Assembly: GCA_963696505.1 (NCBI GenBank)
Contig: CAVOKN010000017.1
Span: 62,001 to 126,000 of the forward strand
Reading direction: 5' to 3'
Length of the DNA stretch: 64,000 bases
Source: CAVOKN01 sp963696505
GTDB taxonomy: Bacteria; Pseudomonadota; Gammaproteobacteria; Burkholderiales; Rhodocyclaceae
The position numbers were made by a program, and so were the translations under genes. Positions 63,070-64,000 of the stretch are shown piece by piece; within the stretch, counting starts at the first letter, position 1; every line of letters begins with the position of its first letter. Below the pieces are notes generated by a model that searched no databases, was not told the origin of the DNA, and worked only from the letters and a program-made list of their open reading frames with translations.

Positions 63070-64000
63070 ATGAGCGAAAACCCCCCCCAGCCCCACGCCA
63101 ACGGCGGCTACGACGAGTCCTCGATCCAGCAGCTCGAAGGCCTGGAAGCGGTGCGCAAGCGTCCGGGCATGTACATCGGCGACACCTCCGACGGCACCGG
63201 CCTGCACCACATGGTGTTCGAGGCGGTGGACAATGCCATCGACGAGGCGCTGGCCGGCTGGTGCGACGAGATCGTCGTCACCATCCATACCGACAACTCG
63301 ATCTCGGTCACCGACAACGGTCGCGGCATTCCCACCGGCATCAAGTTCGACGACAAGCACGACCCCAAGCGCTCCGCCGCCGAGATCGTGATGTGCGTGC
63401 TCCATGCCGGCGGCAAATTCAACCAGAATTCCTACAAGGTTTCGGGCGGCCTGCACGGCGTCGGCGTTTCCTGCGTCAACGCCCTGTCCCAGTGGTTGCG
63501 CCTGACCATCCGTCGCGACGGGAAGAAGCACTTCATGGAGTTCCACCGCGGCGCACCCATCGACCGGGTGATCGAAGTCGTGGACGGCGTCGAAGTCAGC
63601 CCGCTGCGCACCCTTGGCCCGACACAGAACCGCGGCACCGAAGTGCACTTCCTCGCCGACGACCAGATTTTCGAGAACATCGAATACCACTACGAGATCG
63701 TTGCCAAGCGCCTGCGCGAGCTTTCCTTCCTCAACAACGGCGTGCGCATAAAGCTGGTGGACCAGCTCCATGCCAAGGAAGAGGACTTCGCCTTCGCCGG
63801 CGGCGTGCGCGGCTTCGTCGAGTACGTCAACCGCTCCAAGACGGCGCTCCACCCCACGGTGTTCCACGCCACCGGCGAATCAGGCCTCATCGCCGTCGAG
63901 GTGGCAATGCAGTGGAACGACTCCTACGCCGAACAAGTGCTGTGCTTCACCAACAACATTCCCCAGTCCGACGGCGGCACCCACCTCACGGGTCTGCGCG
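63070..64000 (+). CDS. gyrB: DNA gyrase subunit B (3' end outside window)
   Basis: ATPase subunit of gyrase. The first 310 residues are seen: GLEAVRKRPGMYIGDT, EAVDNAIDEALAG (Mg/ATP), DNGRGIPTGI and GGLHGVGVSCVNALS of the GHKL fold. 31 bp behind dnaN, the usual order. Confidence 0.97.
   Translation, partial: MSENPPQPHANGGYDESSIQQLEGLEAVRKRPGMYIGDTSDGTGLHHMVFEAVDNAIDEALAGWCDEIVVTIHTDNSISVTDNGRGIPTGIKFDDKHDPKRSAAEIVMCVLHAGGKFNQNSYKVSGGLHGVGVSCVNALSQWLRLTIRRDGKKHFMEFHRGAPIDRVIEVVDGVEVSPLRTLGPTQNRGTEVHFLADDQIFENIEYHYEIVAKRLRELSFLNNGVRIKLVDQLHAKEEDFAFAGGVRGFVEYVNRSKTALHPTVFHATGESGLIAVEVAMQWNDSYAEQVLCFTNNIPQSDGGTHLTGLR

Overview
The window is GC-rich chromosomal DNA of a betaproteobacterium, most likely of the Rhodocyclales. 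This is inferred from gene content and order: GshA/GshB of the proteobacterial type, a metX-metW pair, a fused LivM-LivG protein, DUF1840 and UbiK proteins, and the origin cluster. No rRNA, tRNA, CRISPR array or prophage was seen. The right end is the replication origin region: mnmG-rsmG-parA-parB and mnmE-yidC-yidD-rnpA-rpmH run leftward, dnaA-dnaN-gyrB run rightward, and two parS sites flank a small transporter gene.

Layout. 1-5.2 kb: RNase II-type nuclease, RarD, an esterase overlapping UppP, exonuclease III and divergent pyrE. 5.1-9 kb: a secreted coiled-coil protein, AzlCD, DUF1840, a ROK sugar kinase and an FKBP isomerase. 9-16 kb: an MFS carrier, a cytochrome c/periplasmic-binding fusion and two CotA-like multicopper oxidases (the second broken by several frameshifts). 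16.3-21.3 kb: an ATP-grasp gene (two frameshifts), a methyltransferase, a marR-cytochrome b561-yceI-yceI operon with a clear operator, and ubiK. 21.4-24.3 kb: a nitrogen-control unit (two NtrC-like sites, a sigma-54 promoter, a TorF-type porin, glnK, amtB and a terminator). 24.4-30 kb: three small ORFs, a FixLJ-like two-component system and an ABC-F ATPase. 30-38 kb: coiled-coil and thioredoxin-like proteins, an orphan DNA methyltransferase, glutathione synthesis, apbE and an EIIA-HPr-EI phosphotransfer chain. 38-44.7 kb: a MITE-like element, metX-metW, an AmpG-type permease, a YqjDEK-like envelope cluster and a nucleoside transporter. 44.7-64 kb: the origin region, interrupted by a branched-chain amino acid ABC operon, a His-rich secreted protein and an aminoglycoside phosphotransferase-like pseudogene.

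Several otherwise well conserved genes (glnK, apbE, the ATP-grasp gene, the second multicopper oxidase, possibly rnpA) carry single-base shifts that one or a few indels would repair. Because glnK is among them, consensus errors in the assembly are at least as likely as true gene decay. The best-supported regulatory result is the NtrC/sigma-54 architecture ahead of porin-glnK-amtB. The least explained items are the 142-bp inverted-repeat element, the small ORFs next to the FixLJ-like pair, and a hairpin repeat that overlaps gene stop codons.
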